Source of the DNA: Paenibacillus sp. N3.4
GTDB lineage: Bacteria; Bacillota; Bacilli; Paenibacillales; NBRC-103111
Assembly: GCF_008017805.1 (NCBI RefSeq)
Contig: NZ_VRTT01000047.1
Coordinates: 1 to 57,707, forward strand
DNA: 57,707 nt
Direction of reading: 5' to 3'
In this document: piece after piece, positions 7,258 through 16,753 of the stretch
Layout: each line of letters begins with the position of its first letter
Position numbering within the stretch: position 1 is the stretch's first letter
The notes under the pieces: generated by a model
Told to the model about the DNA's origin: nothing
What the model saw: only the letters and a program-made list of their open reading frames with translations
Databases searched by the model: none
Program-made: the position numbers and the translations under genes

Positions 7258-8070
7258 TTATTTACTTTTATTACCAGTATCTTCTGCTTTCTTACTCTCA
7301 TCCTGTGTTCCAAATGGGACCATATCCGATCCTTTTTGCGGAGATTCCACAGCACCATTAAAAGCCTGCAAATAATAAATATCTCCGTTATCGATCGTAA
7401 TTCGCCAGTGTGGAAACATAGGCTGCGTTTGGGAATTGTAGGGTTGTCCGTGATAGCCTAATTTGACTTCCGTAATAATCGAGCCTTCGCTCAAATAATT
7501 GTCCACTAGGCTGCGTACTGCCAACTGAGCGGGAATCAGCTTCTGCTCTGCCTGCTCTACTCCTGATTCTACTTCACCGTAGGCTTGACGGTAACTGGTA
7601 ATTTCTCCATTTTGCTCTTTCAGCACCACGTTTACATCGAACAAAGGAAGTTTGCCATACAACTGATCGAATAAGAAGTCACTGACACCATCTTTACTCG
7701 TTACCGAATCCAGCTGATAGAGCTCGAAGTGCGGAATCTCGGACTGTGATTGTATGTCTTTACTAGCCCCCTTACCCAAAATGGCATTTGGGCTAAGCGG
7801 CGTTTTCAGCTTCTTCAGCTCGCCTGGCTTAATACTATCATCGAATTTGACCGTAATAACCTTCAGCTTCGGTAGATCTGTTGGCAAATCATCGGCTAAC
7901 CGGATATTTTTGCTGTGCAGAATTCGATTCAGCTCTTCAAGCGTACCCGAAGTATCCGAAGCAATCTCCGTCATATTGGAACGGTTGGTGGACCAAAGCT
8001 GGAATCCGAGAATCAGATTAAGCAGCAAGAAAGAACATATCAAAATCGTTTTGGCCCGGCTCCAATTCAT
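7258..8070 (-). CDS. yycI: YycI, regulator of the WalK sensor kinase (270 aa)
   Basis: A single N-terminal membrane segment (ILICSFLLLNLILGFQLW, about 9-26) anchors an extracytoplasmic domain of roughly 240 residues. YycI works with YycH to hold WalK in check through contacts in the membrane. The C-terminal part carries the region typical of YycI/YycH (FPHWRITIDNGDIYYLQAFNG). The extreme C-terminus is charged and low in complexity (ESKKAEDTGNKSK). It follows yycH by 30 bases in the same operon. Sequence conservation in this family is low, so the name rests on both domain and position. Confidence 0.88.
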   Translation of the reverse strand: MNWSRAKTILICSFLLLNLILGFQLWSTNRSNMTEIASDTSGTLEELNRILHSKNIRLADDLPTDLPKLKVITVKFDDSIKPGELKKLKTPLSPNAILGKGASKDIQSQSEIPHFELYQLDSVTSKDGVSDFLFDQLYGKLPLFDVNVVLKEQNGEITSYRQAYGEVESGVEQAEQKLIPAQLAVRSLVDNYLSEGSIITEVKLGYHGQPYNSQTQPMFPHWRITIDNGDIYYLQAFNGAVESPQKGSDMVPFGTQDESKKAEDTGNKSK

Positions 8071-8100
8071 CAGCTCACCCCCCTTTCCTCTACATGTATG

Positions 8101-9393
8101 TCATTCCATAAAATCAAACGTGCCATCCCGAAGCTCCAAAGCCCACGTGACCACCAAGGTGACGTTTTTATCCGAAATAATCGGACGATACGCTGGGAAA
8201 ATAGAAACGATACTCGTTCGTCGCTGATAATACTGCAAGCGCTCTTCGAGCGTATCACCTGATATCAACTCTGAATCTCGCCTCTGTACGGTCTTCATAT
8301 CCGGGATGACCATCGACCGCTCGAACCCGGAAATAACCCCTTTTTGTACCTGCATCTTCATGGAACCAAAACCCTCAGGCTGATTCGTAATAATAGGCAG
8401 CGACTCATAGTACTCACGGAACGTGAACGTATGATTGTCAAAAGACTGCTTTTGCGGCGTTCGCGCAACATAATATTTACCGTCCCAACCAATATGTTGA
8501 TTAATAAATTTAATGCCCGCCTGCAAATCATCCAAGACTTCGCTTTTACTTTCAACCGACGCGACAGGATCTGAATAAGTGATCCAACGCTGATCACGAT
8601 TAAGTTGAAACCCACGCTTACTATCCGTATAAATTTCAGAGCCATCGCGCTCTTTGAGATTACGAGCAATCCCTGGGTCTACGAACAGACTTTGTTTCAG
8701 TTGATCGGCCGTCAACAGACTGTAATTAAATACATACGTCGGAATCCGAAGGGGCTTGATCGGCAAATAATAATCGCCGTTATTCGTTGTTTTATATAGG
8801 TTCGTCAAATCGCCGAAGGCTGCGAAATTCTCCACGTCTTTACTTGTAAAATCGGCACCGATAACTTCATAGCCCACACTCGGAGAATCTGTAAAAAAGA
8901 ACGCACGAACATCTTCGTTATTCCCTTTGGAGAAAATCCAGATTTTCGTAATTTTATCATTATCAGCGGGGAGCTCACCTTCAATACGAAGCTGCTGCTG
9001 CAGCACGGTGAACGGAATACCGTCACGGAAGCGAATTTCAACCCCTTGCTGCTTGGTCCGAACTTCTTCCCAGTTTACATTAACCAAATACATCGTCGTT
9101 TTGCGGAATCCTTTGAAGCTACGCTGTTTAATATTGTCCAGCAATCTTGTGTAGTAGTAATTGCCGGGATACAGAACGGAATGCTGCTGATTACCCAAAT
9201 GCACAATAATTTGATCGGGAAATACCATTTCCTGCAGCTCCAGCTGCTTCCCTGGTGTCGTCTCTGCCTGTACATAGTTGCTTTGCTGAATCGGTTCACC
9301 TTTTGGCGGATTATAGGAAGCAAGGAGAAAGCTTTGATATAAGCTCACCCCAATGAGGACGACAAGAAAGATCGATTTGAAACTCTCTATCAT
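8101..9393 (-). CDS. yycH: YycH, regulator of the WalK sensor kinase (430 aa)
   Basis: One N-terminal membrane helix (about 5-23, FKSIFLVVLIGVSLYQSFLL) is followed by a long extracytoplasmic body, the layout of YycH, which binds WalK together with YycI and reduces its activity. The start ATG at 9393 overlaps the walK stop codon (ATGA), so the two are translationally coupled; a longer in-frame extension upstream lies inside walK and is rejected. The C-terminus ends in a typical YycH strand region (VTLVVTWALELRDGTFDFME). Confidence 0.9.
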   Translation of the reverse strand: MIESFKSIFLVVLIGVSLYQSFLLASYNPPKGEPIQQSNYVQAETTPGKQLELQEMVFPDQIIVHLGNQQHSVLYPGNYYYTRLLDNIKQRSFKGFRKTTMYLVNVNWEEVRTKQQGVEIRFRDGIPFTVLQQQLRIEGELPADNDKITKIWIFSKGNNEDVRAFFFTDSPSVGYEVIGADFTSKDVENFAAFGDLTNLYKTTNNGDYYLPIKPLRIPTYVFNYSLLTADQLKQSLFVDPGIARNLKERDGSEIYTDSKRGFQLNRDQRWITYSDPVASVESKSEVLDDLQAGIKFINQHIGWDGKYYVARTPQKQSFDNHTFTFREYYESLPIITNQPEGFGSMKMQVQKGVISGFERSMVIPDMKTVQRRDSELISGDTLEERLQYYQRRTSIVSIFPAYRPIISDKNVTLVVTWALELRDGTFDFME

Positions 9394-11219
9394 ACCATGT
9401 CCTCCCCTTGCTGTATGGGTAGTGTAAACATGACGCAAGTGCCTTGTCCCAGCTCCGAATCTAAACTGATGGACCCTCCATGAGCTTTCACTATTTCCCG
9501 GGCAATGGAAAGACCTAACCCTGTACCCCCCATATTCCGAGAACGTGCTTTATCAACCCGATAGAACCGATCAAAGATACGGGACAAATCTTTCTTCGGA
9601 ATCCCGATACCGTTATCCTTCACCGAAATTTCAAGCATATCCTTTTCGTTCCTCCGAGCCTCTAAACGGATAGCGCCTTCATCACCCGTATATTTGATCG
9701 CATTCGACACGAGATTATCCAGTACTTGATCAATTTTGTCCCGATCCAATAATAAACTGGGCACACCCTGTTCGACCTGGATCAAAATGCGAATTTTACG
9801 CTGCTTAAGCTGGAACGAGAACCGATCTGCCACCTCATCCAGCATCTCGCTCACAGAGGTTGGCGATTTACTCATCATTGATTGCTTCGAGTCGAGCCTC
9901 GATAGATGCAAAAGATCCGTCACCAAGCGAATCATCCGCTCCGTTTCACTGCGCGTAACGCTAATGAAGCGCGAAGCAAGCTGAGGTTCCTCCATGGCTC
10001 CATCATCGAGCGCTTCGAGATAGCTCTTAATTGTCGTCAACGGCGTGCGCAGCTCATGCGATACGTTGGCTACGAATTCACGCCTCGCTTGCTCCAGCTT
10101 CTCCTGATCCGTTACGTCCTGCAGCACAGCAATAATGCCATTCTGTCCCTCGCCCCGGCGGTGAATCGGCGTGAATGTGATGCGCACGGACAGCTGCTCT
10201 TCGTCATCAGGCAGCTCAATGTCCAGCAGGGTCGTATTCACTTGCCCTTGGATGAAGCCGCGAATGGCATCCATGGGAATACCCAGTACCTCCGATATTT
10301 CCCGTCCGAGGGTTGTTTCCTCTTCTGTCTGTAGAATTTGCTTCGCTCTACGGTTGAGGACAATGACATTTCCTCTGTCATCTGTTGCAATAACTCCATC
10401 ATTCATATTCGTCAAGATCGAGGCCAATTTCTCTTTCTCTTCTTCGTTCAGATAGAGCGCTTCTTTCAGCCTATTCATCATAAAATTAAACGTATGTCCC
10501 AGCTGCCCAATCTCATCCGTACCTTGAATGACTAGCTGTTGATCGAAGTTCCCCTCCGCAACAGCCGTTGCTTGCTTCGTAATCTCTTTGATCGGATTCG
10601 TAATCGTACTGGTGAGAAGAACACCCAGTATCGCTGTTAACCCCAAAGCAATCAACGTGCCGGAGATCAGGATGCGATTGATCGATCCAATGGTCTTATA
10701 AACATCTTCCATCGAAGCGATAATATAAACCGCCCCAAGGACACGTACACCGCTGCCAACCGGTTTGGCGATAATCACCTTCCGATAGCCATCTTCATCC
10801 GTAAATATACGCTGATTATCCTTGATGCCCTGGAGCGCCCTAATGACTTCCGGCTGCGTATTCTTCTGCTTCAGATGACTCGGAACTGACGTGCTGATCA
10901 CGTTGCCGTTGGCATCAATAATTTGAATTTCCGCATTGTTAATGGAAAATAAATTACTGACGAATTCGTTTAAATCCGCGTACGTCTTCTTGCCTTCGGC
11001 GGTAGTCTTGCTGTCTTGATCGCCGGTTAAATAAGAACCTACGAAGCCGGCCAGCAGGGTGACCTGACTGTTTCTAGATGCTAAAAAATCATTTTTGAAA
11101 TATGTCTCTACCGTTTTATAAAAGTACACGCCAATAAGCTGCATGGCGATTAGAATAAGCAAAAGATAAATAATAATCAGCTTCACTTGAATCGATTGAA
11201 AGAAGCGAATGCCCTTCAT
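9390..11219 (-). CDS. walK: Sensor histidine kinase WalK (609 aa)
   Basis: WalK senses cell-wall state and phosphorylates WalR. Order of parts: membrane helix at about 13-30; extracytoplasmic sensor domain to about 180; second helix (ILISGTLIALGLTAILGVLL); HAMP (NPIKEITKQATAVAEG); PAS domain with V-I-A-T-D-D-R-G-N; HisKA with the phospho-acceptor histidine in F-V-A-N-V-S-H-E-L-R-T-P-L (about residue 380); and ATP-binding domain with N box (DNLVSNAIKYT), G1 (VKDNGIGIP), F box and G2 (GGTGLGLS). All key residues are present. It overlaps yycH by four bases and lies two bases after walR. Confidence 0.97.
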   Translation of the reverse strand: MKGIRFFQSIQVKLIIIYLLLILIAMQLIGVYFYKTVETYFKNDFLASRNSQVTLLAGFVGSYLTGDQDSKTTAEGKKTYADLNEFVSNLFSINNAEIQIIDANGNVISTSVPSHLKQKNTQPEVIRALQGIKDNQRIFTDEDGYRKVIIAKPVGSGVRVLGAVYIIASMEDVYKTIGSINRILISGTLIALGLTAILGVLLTSTITNPIKEITKQATAVAEGNFDQQLVIQGTDEIGQLGHTFNFMMNRLKEALYLNEEEKEKLASILTNMNDGVIATDDRGNVIVLNRRAKQILQTEEETTLGREISEVLGIPMDAIRGFIQGQVNTTLLDIELPDDEEQLSVRITFTPIHRRGEGQNGIIAVLQDVTDQEKLEQARREFVANVSHELRTPLTTIKSYLEALDDGAMEEPQLASRFISVTRSETERMIRLVTDLLHLSRLDSKQSMMSKSPTSVSEMLDEVADRFSFQLKQRKIRILIQVEQGVPSLLLDRDKIDQVLDNLVSNAIKYTGDEGAIRLEARRNEKDMLEISVKDNGIGIPKKDLSRIFDRFYRVDKARSRNMGGTGLGLSIAREIVKAHGGSISLDSELGQGTCVMFTLPIQQGEDMV

Positions 11220-11221
11220 GC

Positions 11222-11950
11222 TTAGAAGCCTCCGGCTTTGGGACTCCGCATCAAGTACCCTAGCCCCCTGCGCGTCATGATATATTCCGGACGGCTCGGA
11301 TCAGTCTCCAGTTTCTCACGCAGGCGTCTAATCGTAACATCGACCGTGCGCACGTCGCCGAAATATTCGAAGCCCCACACCGCTTGCAGCAGATGCTCAC
11401 GCGTCATCACTTTGCCTGAATTTTTGGCCAAATATTGAATAAGCTCGAATTCCCTATGGGTCAAGTCGAGTGGCGTACCATCCTTATACACCATGTACAT
11501 ATCGTTATCAATGAACAGCGCATGAATACGCATCCCATTGCGCTGCGTATCCGATTCGCTCGGAGCCGATTGCGCTTTGGTCTGCCTGCGCAGATGGGCT
11601 TTCACGCGTGCAAGCAGCTCTCTTGTGCCGAACGGCTTGGTTACATAGTCATCAGCGCCCATTTCCAAACCCAGAACTTTATCCAGCTCTGTATCTTTCG
11701 CTGTGAGCATAATGATCGGTGTGTTCAGCTTCGAACGGACCTCCCGACACACATCCATCCCGTCTTTCACAGGCAGCATAAGATCCAATAAAATAAGATC
11801 GGGCTGCTCAGAGAAAGCAAGCTCTACAGCGCTCCCGCCATCATAGGCACAGATAACTTGATAGCCTTCTTTTTCTAAATTAAATTTCAAAATATCTGCA
11901 ATCGGTTGTTCGTCATCCACCACGAGAATTTTGCCAAACAAACCTACCAC
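11222..11950 (-). CDS. walR: Response regulator WalR (242 aa)
   Basis: WalR is an OmpR-family regulator of autolysins and wall metabolism, usually essential. The receiver domain has the acidic pocket (VVDDEQ), the phospho-acceptor aspartate at about residue 56 (LILLDLMLP), a switch threonine (MLTAKD) and a lysine (VTKPF). The C-terminal winged helix includes LTHREFELIQYLAKNSGKVMTREHL and the recognition part TVDVTIRRLREKLE. It probably starts at GTG 11950; a TTG nine bases downstream that follows a purine-rich stretch is an alternative. First gene of the wal operon. Confidence 0.97.
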   Translation of the reverse strand: MVGLFGKILVVDDEQPIADILKFNLEKEGYQVICAYDGGSAVELAFSEQPDLILLDLMLPVKDGMDVCREVRSKLNTPIIMLTAKDTELDKVLGLEMGADDYVTKPFGTRELLARVKAHLRRQTKAQSAPSESDTQRNGMRIHALFIDNDMYMVYKDGTPLDLTHREFELIQYLAKNSGKVMTREHLLQAVWGFEYFGDVRTVDVTIRRLREKLETDPSRPEYIMTRRGLGYLMRSPKAGGF

Positions 11951-12012
11951 CGCCTACCTCAGAAATCAGTCCATTTTCAACATACTTCCATCTATTTTAC
12001 CATAAATTCAAG

Positions 12013-12053
12013 CAAAAAGAGACAAGGTCCCCGAACTCTCCGGTCTGACCTTG
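12013..12053 (-). terminator. Terminator between the M23 gene and walR
   Basis: On the minus strand CAAGGTC...GACCTTG encloses an inner CCG/CGG pair and is followed by TCTCTTTTT. It ends the M23 peptidase transcript before the walR operon. Confidence 0.8.
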
Positions 12054-12068
12054 CCTCAATGGTTTTTA

Positions 12069-13613
12069 TTAGCGATTTAAATATTTCAAAGGATTTTCAA
12101 GACTTCCGTTTTTGTGAATTTCTAAATGCAAGTGCACACCGGTAGAATCGCCTGTACTCCCCATAATACCGATTTTATCACCTTTCTCCACAATCGTTCC
12201 TTCGGAGGTTGTGATCTTGCTCAGATGTCCATATAAAGTTTCATAACCGTTGAGATGGTTAATAATAATATAATTACCGTAATCCGATTTATAACCGGTT
12301 TCAATGACTTTGCCATTATCAGCAGCCATAATGTTCTTATTCCCTGTAATATCAATACCCTTATGTAACTTGCCCCAGCGCACGCCAAACGTACTTGAAA
12401 TACTTGGAGACACAACCGGCCATGCGAATTTTCCTGTTCCTTCGCCTAGAATGACCTTGGTTCCTTTTTTCACTTTAGCTGTTACGGGTTTATCAATAAT
12501 ATCTTCATTGACAAGCTTCTCCTCGGTCATTAAGCCATCGACCTTGGTCACTTGGATGGTTACCTTCTTCAATCCGTTTTTCCCAGCAGAAATGGGTTGA
12601 ACAACACCGACGCGAAGCGAATCATCCTTCACATACTCGGTATCATATTGAATTTCCTGGTTCTGTATGACTCGCTCCGTTGTTTTGACTGAGAGGGTTG
12701 GTTTAAGAACCGTCACTTCAAGTTGATTGCCAATCTTCAGCTTATCATCTTGAATACCGGGATTTTTATCATAAATAAATTGCTTCGTAACCCCTAATTT
12801 CTTAGCGATACAGGAGACACAGTCCCCCTCCACAACCGTATACTTGGCAGGTTGAACATCACCCGTCTGAAGCTTCTTGACCACATCCTCGGGCTTGGCC
12901 AACTCATTGGGATCAATAGGAATCTCATTGGTATCGACTTTCTGAACGAACTCCACTTTCTCGAGCTCTGATGGTGCTGTAGTAATATCTTCGCCCATAC
13001 TGGCTGATAACACAGATACCTTGGCGGTTTCCTTGCCTTTAGGAGCAAAAGGTGCGCTTACCTGTTCGAGAATCGCATTTGCTGTCTGTTGATCCTTCAC
13101 AATTGCGACGGTCTTGCCATCAACCTTGAGTTCAACGCCTACCGGTTGCGGCACTAACAGTTCATCAAGTGAAGCAAGAACGGCAGCATCATCGGTTTTC
13201 TTATTGTAAGCCCTTTCAGGCTTGTAGGTAACTCCGTTTGTTTCCAATATTACGTGAACATTTGGGAATTTCTGTTGCACTTGCTGTGGTCTTTGCTGCT
13301 TATATTCATCAATCATCTTATTATCGCTTACGATACCTATCTCTTGATCGTCCAGCATCACATGATACACATTAGCCATGCCTGCTTCTACATATTGATG
13401 TCCGGCAAACGTAATTACCCCTGTCAGAGCGATTGCGCCCACTCCAAGAATTAGAGGCCATCTATGTCGTTTCACTACCGCCAGCGTCGTTGGTGTCGTT
13501 GTTTCTTCCTGCTGCTGCTGCTTGTCTGATTCATTTCCGGTCAAGCTTTCCCGCTTAGGCTTGAATCTCTCAATGAGATCCATGACAAAGCGCATACTCC
13601 TGAAACCTGTCAT
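12069..13613 (-). CDS. M23 cell-wall endopeptidase with LysM and G5 domains (514 aa)
   Basis: This is a surface peptidoglycan hydrolase. A basic cytoplasmic start and one membrane segment (HRWPLILGVGAIALTGVITF, about 46-66) are followed by a long spacer, a LysM wall-binding motif (YTVVEGDCVSCIAKKLGVTK), a G5 domain (TTERVIQNQEIQYDTEYVKD) and a C-terminal M23 metallo-endopeptidase with zinc ligands H-K-G-I-D and H-L-H. The domain order is that of the peptidases found next to walRK in Paenibacillus. Start ATG at 13613 follows AAGGGAGAAG; the in-frame extension to 13715 lacks a ribosome site. Its position suggests regulation with the wal genes, which is inference. Confidence 0.93.
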   Translation of the reverse strand: MTGFRSMRFVMDLIERFKPKRESLTGNESDKQQQQEETTTPTTLAVVKRHRWPLILGVGAIALTGVITFAGHQYVEAGMANVYHVMLDDQEIGIVSDNKMIDEYKQQRPQQVQQKFPNVHVILETNGVTYKPERAYNKKTDDAAVLASLDELLVPQPVGVELKVDGKTVAIVKDQQTANAILEQVSAPFAPKGKETAKVSVLSASMGEDITTAPSELEKVEFVQKVDTNEIPIDPNELAKPEDVVKKLQTGDVQPAKYTVVEGDCVSCIAKKLGVTKQFIYDKNPGIQDDKLKIGNQLEVTVLKPTLSVKTTERVIQNQEIQYDTEYVKDDSLRVGVVQPISAGKNGLKKVTIQVTKVDGLMTEEKLVNEDIIDKPVTAKVKKGTKVILGEGTGKFAWPVVSPSISSTFGVRWGKLHKGIDITGNKNIMAADNGKVIETGYKSDYGNYIIINHLNGYETLYGHLSKITTSEGTIVEKGDKIGIMGSTGDSTGVHLHLEIHKNGSLENPLKYLNR

Positions 13614-13888
13614 GATCTTCTCCCTTTGCACGGTTTTGCATCCACAGATACATAAATAAACCTTGATTAGACATAATATCCATAACGGATGTCTTTCTTT
13701 TGTTAAATTTACCACACTTTCTCTGCCAATTTCAACAAAATACTCGATATCCTTGTGATAGATTCGTGTCTATGACAAAAGAAGAGGCTAAAAACCCATT
13801 TTTTGTACAAAAAACCAAAAAAATGGGCTATACAGCGAAGAGAAATGACGAAACATCTTACATGAAATCAAGAAAGGAGATAACCAGG

Positions 13889-14158
13889 ATGGAAATGCAT
13901 TTAGCCGCGACATTCTCAAGCATGGACGATCTGGAGCAAGCAGCTGAAGCGCTTCAGCTGCAGGGGGTTCTTGCTATTAATTTTGATCATAGCGGTACCT
14001 TATTGGTTAATTATCAAGCTGAAACCTTTCTACAATCCATAGACAGCTATTCGATTACGCCCACTTTCTCACTTTCCGTGAGCGTAGAGAAATCACGCTA
14101 CCGTCAAGCTGAAGATACCATAACTAAATATGGAGGGCAGCTCCATAAAGGATTTTAA
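13889..14158 (+). CDS. Small conserved-looking protein of unknown function (89 aa)
   Basis: The start ATG at 13889 follows AGAAAGGAG at good spacing, so the longer frame back to 13700 is not used. The protein has an alpha/beta look (LAATFSSMDDLEQAAEALQLQGVLAINFD) with repeated alternating strands, like a small ligand-binding or ferredoxin-type fold, and no signal or membrane segment. It reads against the 14155-14834 gene and the two stop codons overlap. No family is recognised. Confidence 0.7.
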   Translation: MEMHLAATFSSMDDLEQAAEALQLQGVLAINFDHSGTLLVNYQAETFLQSIDSYSITPTFSLSVSVEKSRYRQAEDTITKYGGQLHKGF

Positions 14159-14834
14159 TCTTCATATTTGCCTATGATATCCATTAGCTGTTGCAGTTCC
14201 TTCTCACTTAAGTATTTTTTGAGTGTTTCATTGATACTCTTTAATTCGTCGGCTGTGATCCCGTTTTCCAGCATGGCCGATAAATTTTGAACCTCAGTTT
14301 GGGGGAGCTTGGCAATAACAAGAGAAATATTTTCATCTTATCGTCGCTGGAAAGAGCCTCTTTCTTCTTGGCGAATTGTTCAGTCGACATGACAATTTCC
14401 CTTTTTGGCTCCGCAGCATCGGTATGCGCTCGACCCATAACGGCAACAGCATCATCCTTGATGCCCTCGGAAGCTCCCTTTGCGTTTGCTCCTGCTGATC
14501 CCGATGGGGCTTGAGTGGTTGAATTACCGCTATTGGTTTCGCCGCTGGACGGGCTAGAACTTGGAGCAGGCTTTGGTGATACAGGCGCCATTGTTGGTGC
14601 AGCCTGCTTTCCCCCATTTTTGGGTTTCATAACGAACAACTCGTCGGCCAATCTTGTCGCAAAATCCTTCAATTGGATTTTCTGATTCAACGCCGGAATC
14701 TGGTATTGTCGAAATATATCCTCCACGTACATATTCACCACATACCACGTTGTAAACATCGCTATTGCGGTTATTAGGACGGTACTCACAACGATTTTAC
14801 CCAACCACGATATGAATTTCATTCTCTCTATCAC
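14155..14834 (-). CDS. Membrane-anchored hypothetical protein (226 aa) broken by a one-base deletion
   Basis: An N-terminal membrane helix (about 13-33, IVVSTVLITAIAMFTTWYVV) is followed by a proline/serine/alanine-rich linker (about 78-125) and a helical C-terminal domain. As written the frame stops at 14241 after an unlikely tail. Adding one base to the AAA at 14325-14327 (TTT on the coding strand) restores I-F-S-L-V-I-A-K-L-P and a long helical end finishing L-M-D-I-I-G-K-Y-E-D with stop at 14155. The restored part is clearly coding-like, so I read the break as a sequencing error. Function is unknown; linker and anchor suggest a surface-exposed domain. Confidence 0.7.
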
Positions 14835-14901
14835 TCCTGCCGTCTAATCAACTGCTTCCCCTCCAGTATTGACGAATTCAGCGCCATTAAATCCCTATAA
14901 A

Positions 14902-14944
14902 CAAAAAGAAATCCGCTAAGCTAAGGAACAGCCTAGAGGATTTC
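14902..14944 (-). terminator. Terminator after purA
   Basis: GAAATCC and GGATTTC pair across an inner CTAGG/CCTTAG stem and are followed by TTTTTG on the minus strand, 40 bases beyond the purA stop. Confidence 0.75.
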
Positions 14945-14982
14945 TCGTTGAAATAGCTTATTAAATCGATGCTAAGTAAATG

Positions 14983-16269
14983 TTAAGCGTAGATCGGGCG
15001 AACAAGATTCGTTTGCTCACGATTACGACCAACGGAGAAGATAGCTATTGGAATGCCCGTCAGTTGAGACACACGCTCCACATAATGTCTGGCATTCTCA
15101 GGCAGATCGCTTAAAGAACGTGCCCCTGTGACATCTTCCGACCAACCCGGAAGCTCTTCATACACAGCTTCGCACTCAGAGATAGCTTTCAAGCTTGCTG
15201 GGTAATGCTCGATCAGTTGACCGCGGTACATATACCCTGTGCAAATCTTAACGGTTTCTAGACCCGTTAGAACGTCGATTGAGTTCAGAGATAGACCTGT
15301 AATCCCGCTGACACGTCTTGCATGACGCACAACGACACTATCGAACCAGCCTACACGGCGTGGACGGCCTGTTACGGTCCCATACTCAAAACCTTTCTCG
15401 CGAATCCATGCTCCGATTTCATTATCCAGCTCCGTAGGGAACGGGCCATCGCCAACACGTGTCGTGTACGCTTTGGCTACGCCAATAATGTTATGAATCT
15501 TTGTTGGACCCACACCGGAACCGATACATACACCACCCGCTGTCGGGTTCGACGACGTTACATACGGATATGTACCTTGGTCGATGTCCAGCATCACGCC
15601 TTGTGCGCCTTCAAACAGCACTCTGCGGCCTTGATCAATGTATTGGTTCAGGACTACAGACGTATCTGTCACATAAGGGCGAATAATCTCCGCATACGCG
15701 AGATACTCTTTAAGAATAGGCTCTACATCCAAGCCTTTGGAACCATAGACTTGTTCAATCAATACATTTTTCTCAGCAACGATACGTCTAAGTTTGAGTT
15801 CAAACTCCTCAGCATCCATCAAATCAGCGATACGGATCCCGTTACGGGCAGCTTTATCCATGTAGCAAGGGCCGATCCCTTTGCGCGTTGTTCCAATTTT
15901 GCTATCGCCTTTACGATCTTCTTCGAGTCCATCCAACACCAAGTGATACGGCATAATGACGTGCGCGCGATCACTAATATTCAGGTTCGTAGTTGTAAAA
16001 CCATTATCATGAATGTAATTAATTTCTTCAATGAGTGCAGCCGGATTAATCACCATGCCATTCCCGATTACACAAGCTTTGTCTTTATAAAAAATACCGG
16101 AAGGAATCATCGTCAGCTTGTATTTCTTATCGCTGATAATAATCGTATGGCCTGCGTTGTTACCACCTTGATAACGAGCAACAACCTCAGCGGATTCTGC
16201 TAAGAAATCCGTGATTTTACCTTTACCTTCATCTCCCCATTGCGTACCGACAACAACAACCGTTGACAT
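14983..16269 (-). CDS. purA: Adenylosuccinate synthetase (428 aa)
   Basis: PurA joins IMP and aspartate with GTP to form adenylosuccinate, the first step from IMP to AMP. The N-terminal GTP loop (GDEGKGKITD), the catalytic aspartate and histidine region (GGNNAGHT), the IMP-contacting motif G-T-T-R-K-G-I-G-P and G-A-Q-G-V-M-L-D-I-D-Q-G-T-Y are all present, and length is normal. ATG 16269 lies nine bases after GGAGG; a GTG two codons upstream is too close to that site. It is transcribed alone, with a 455-base non-coding leader region upstream. Confidence 0.97.
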   Translation of the reverse strand: MSTVVVVGTQWGDEGKGKITDFLAESAEVVARYQGGNNAGHTIIISDKKYKLTMIPSGIFYKDKACVIGNGMVINPAALIEEINYIHDNGFTTTNLNISDRAHVIMPYHLVLDGLEEDRKGDSKIGTTRKGIGPCYMDKAARNGIRIADLMDAEEFELKLRRIVAEKNVLIEQVYGSKGLDVEPILKEYLAYAEIIRPYVTDTSVVLNQYIDQGRRVLFEGAQGVMLDIDQGTYPYVTSSNPTAGGVCIGSGVGPTKIHNIIGVAKAYTTRVGDGPFPTELDNEIGAWIREKGFEYGTVTGRPRRVGWFDSVVVRHARRVSGITGLSLNSIDVLTGLETVKICTGYMYRGQLIEHYPASLKAISECEAVYEELPGWSEDVTGARSLSDLPENARHYVERVSQLTGIPIAIFSVGRNREQTNLVRPIYA

Positions 16270-16715
16270 GTGCACTTACCTCCGTACGGTGAACGAGTCA
16301 CCCATAATGAGCCGCTATGGCTTTAGTACCACAAAGGAAAGTTGGACTTCATTAAAGCGCTAAAGCGTTCTGTGTCCATTCGACTTTCCTCTTGGCGATG
16401 TAACTACCTCTACTCGTAATTCATTTAACTTCAAAACCGAATTAGAGGGCATACTCACCGCAAAGGATTACACAGGGTTCATTCGGCAGTGATCTGCAAG
16501 AAGGAACCTACCTTTCGGCATGAAAAACGACCTTCACTCGAAGCTGCCTTGCTAAATGCAGACGATCGACAAAGGTTTTTTCACCGTCTCTAGTGTAGCA
16601 GTCCATGTAAGCAAAGTCAATGAAAAACGAACAATTAGAAAGTCCTATGTATAATTGTTCGGATATTGCACAAGCTATTCGGTTAGTTAGGATTTGATCC
16701 AACCCTTCCGTATAT
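16270..16715 (-). promoter_or_regulatory. Leader region of purA with a long hairpin
   Basis: No gene is convincing in this 446-base gap. On the minus strand, 66 to 120 bases ahead of purA, GGAAAGT pairs with ACTTTCC and TGGAC with GTCCA around an inner AACGC/GCGCTT stem (16336-16389). I do not match it to a known riboswitch class. It may be the structured 5' leader of the purA message or an unrelated small RNA. Confidence 0.4.
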
Positions 16716-16753
16716 GAAAAGCAGCAGCCGTCAATATTGACCGGCTGCTGCTT
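16716..16753 (-). terminator. dnaB terminator that starts inside the coding sequence
   Basis: AAGCAGCAGCC and GGCTGCTGCTT form an 11-bp perfect stem followed by TTTTC on the minus strand. The left arm encodes the last alanines of DnaB and the stop codon lies in the loop. Confidence 0.85.

Noticed and set aside
16508..16702. 64-codon minus-strand frame between purA and dnaB
   Set aside because: No ribosome site and no recognisable composition; treated as part of the non-coding leader gap.
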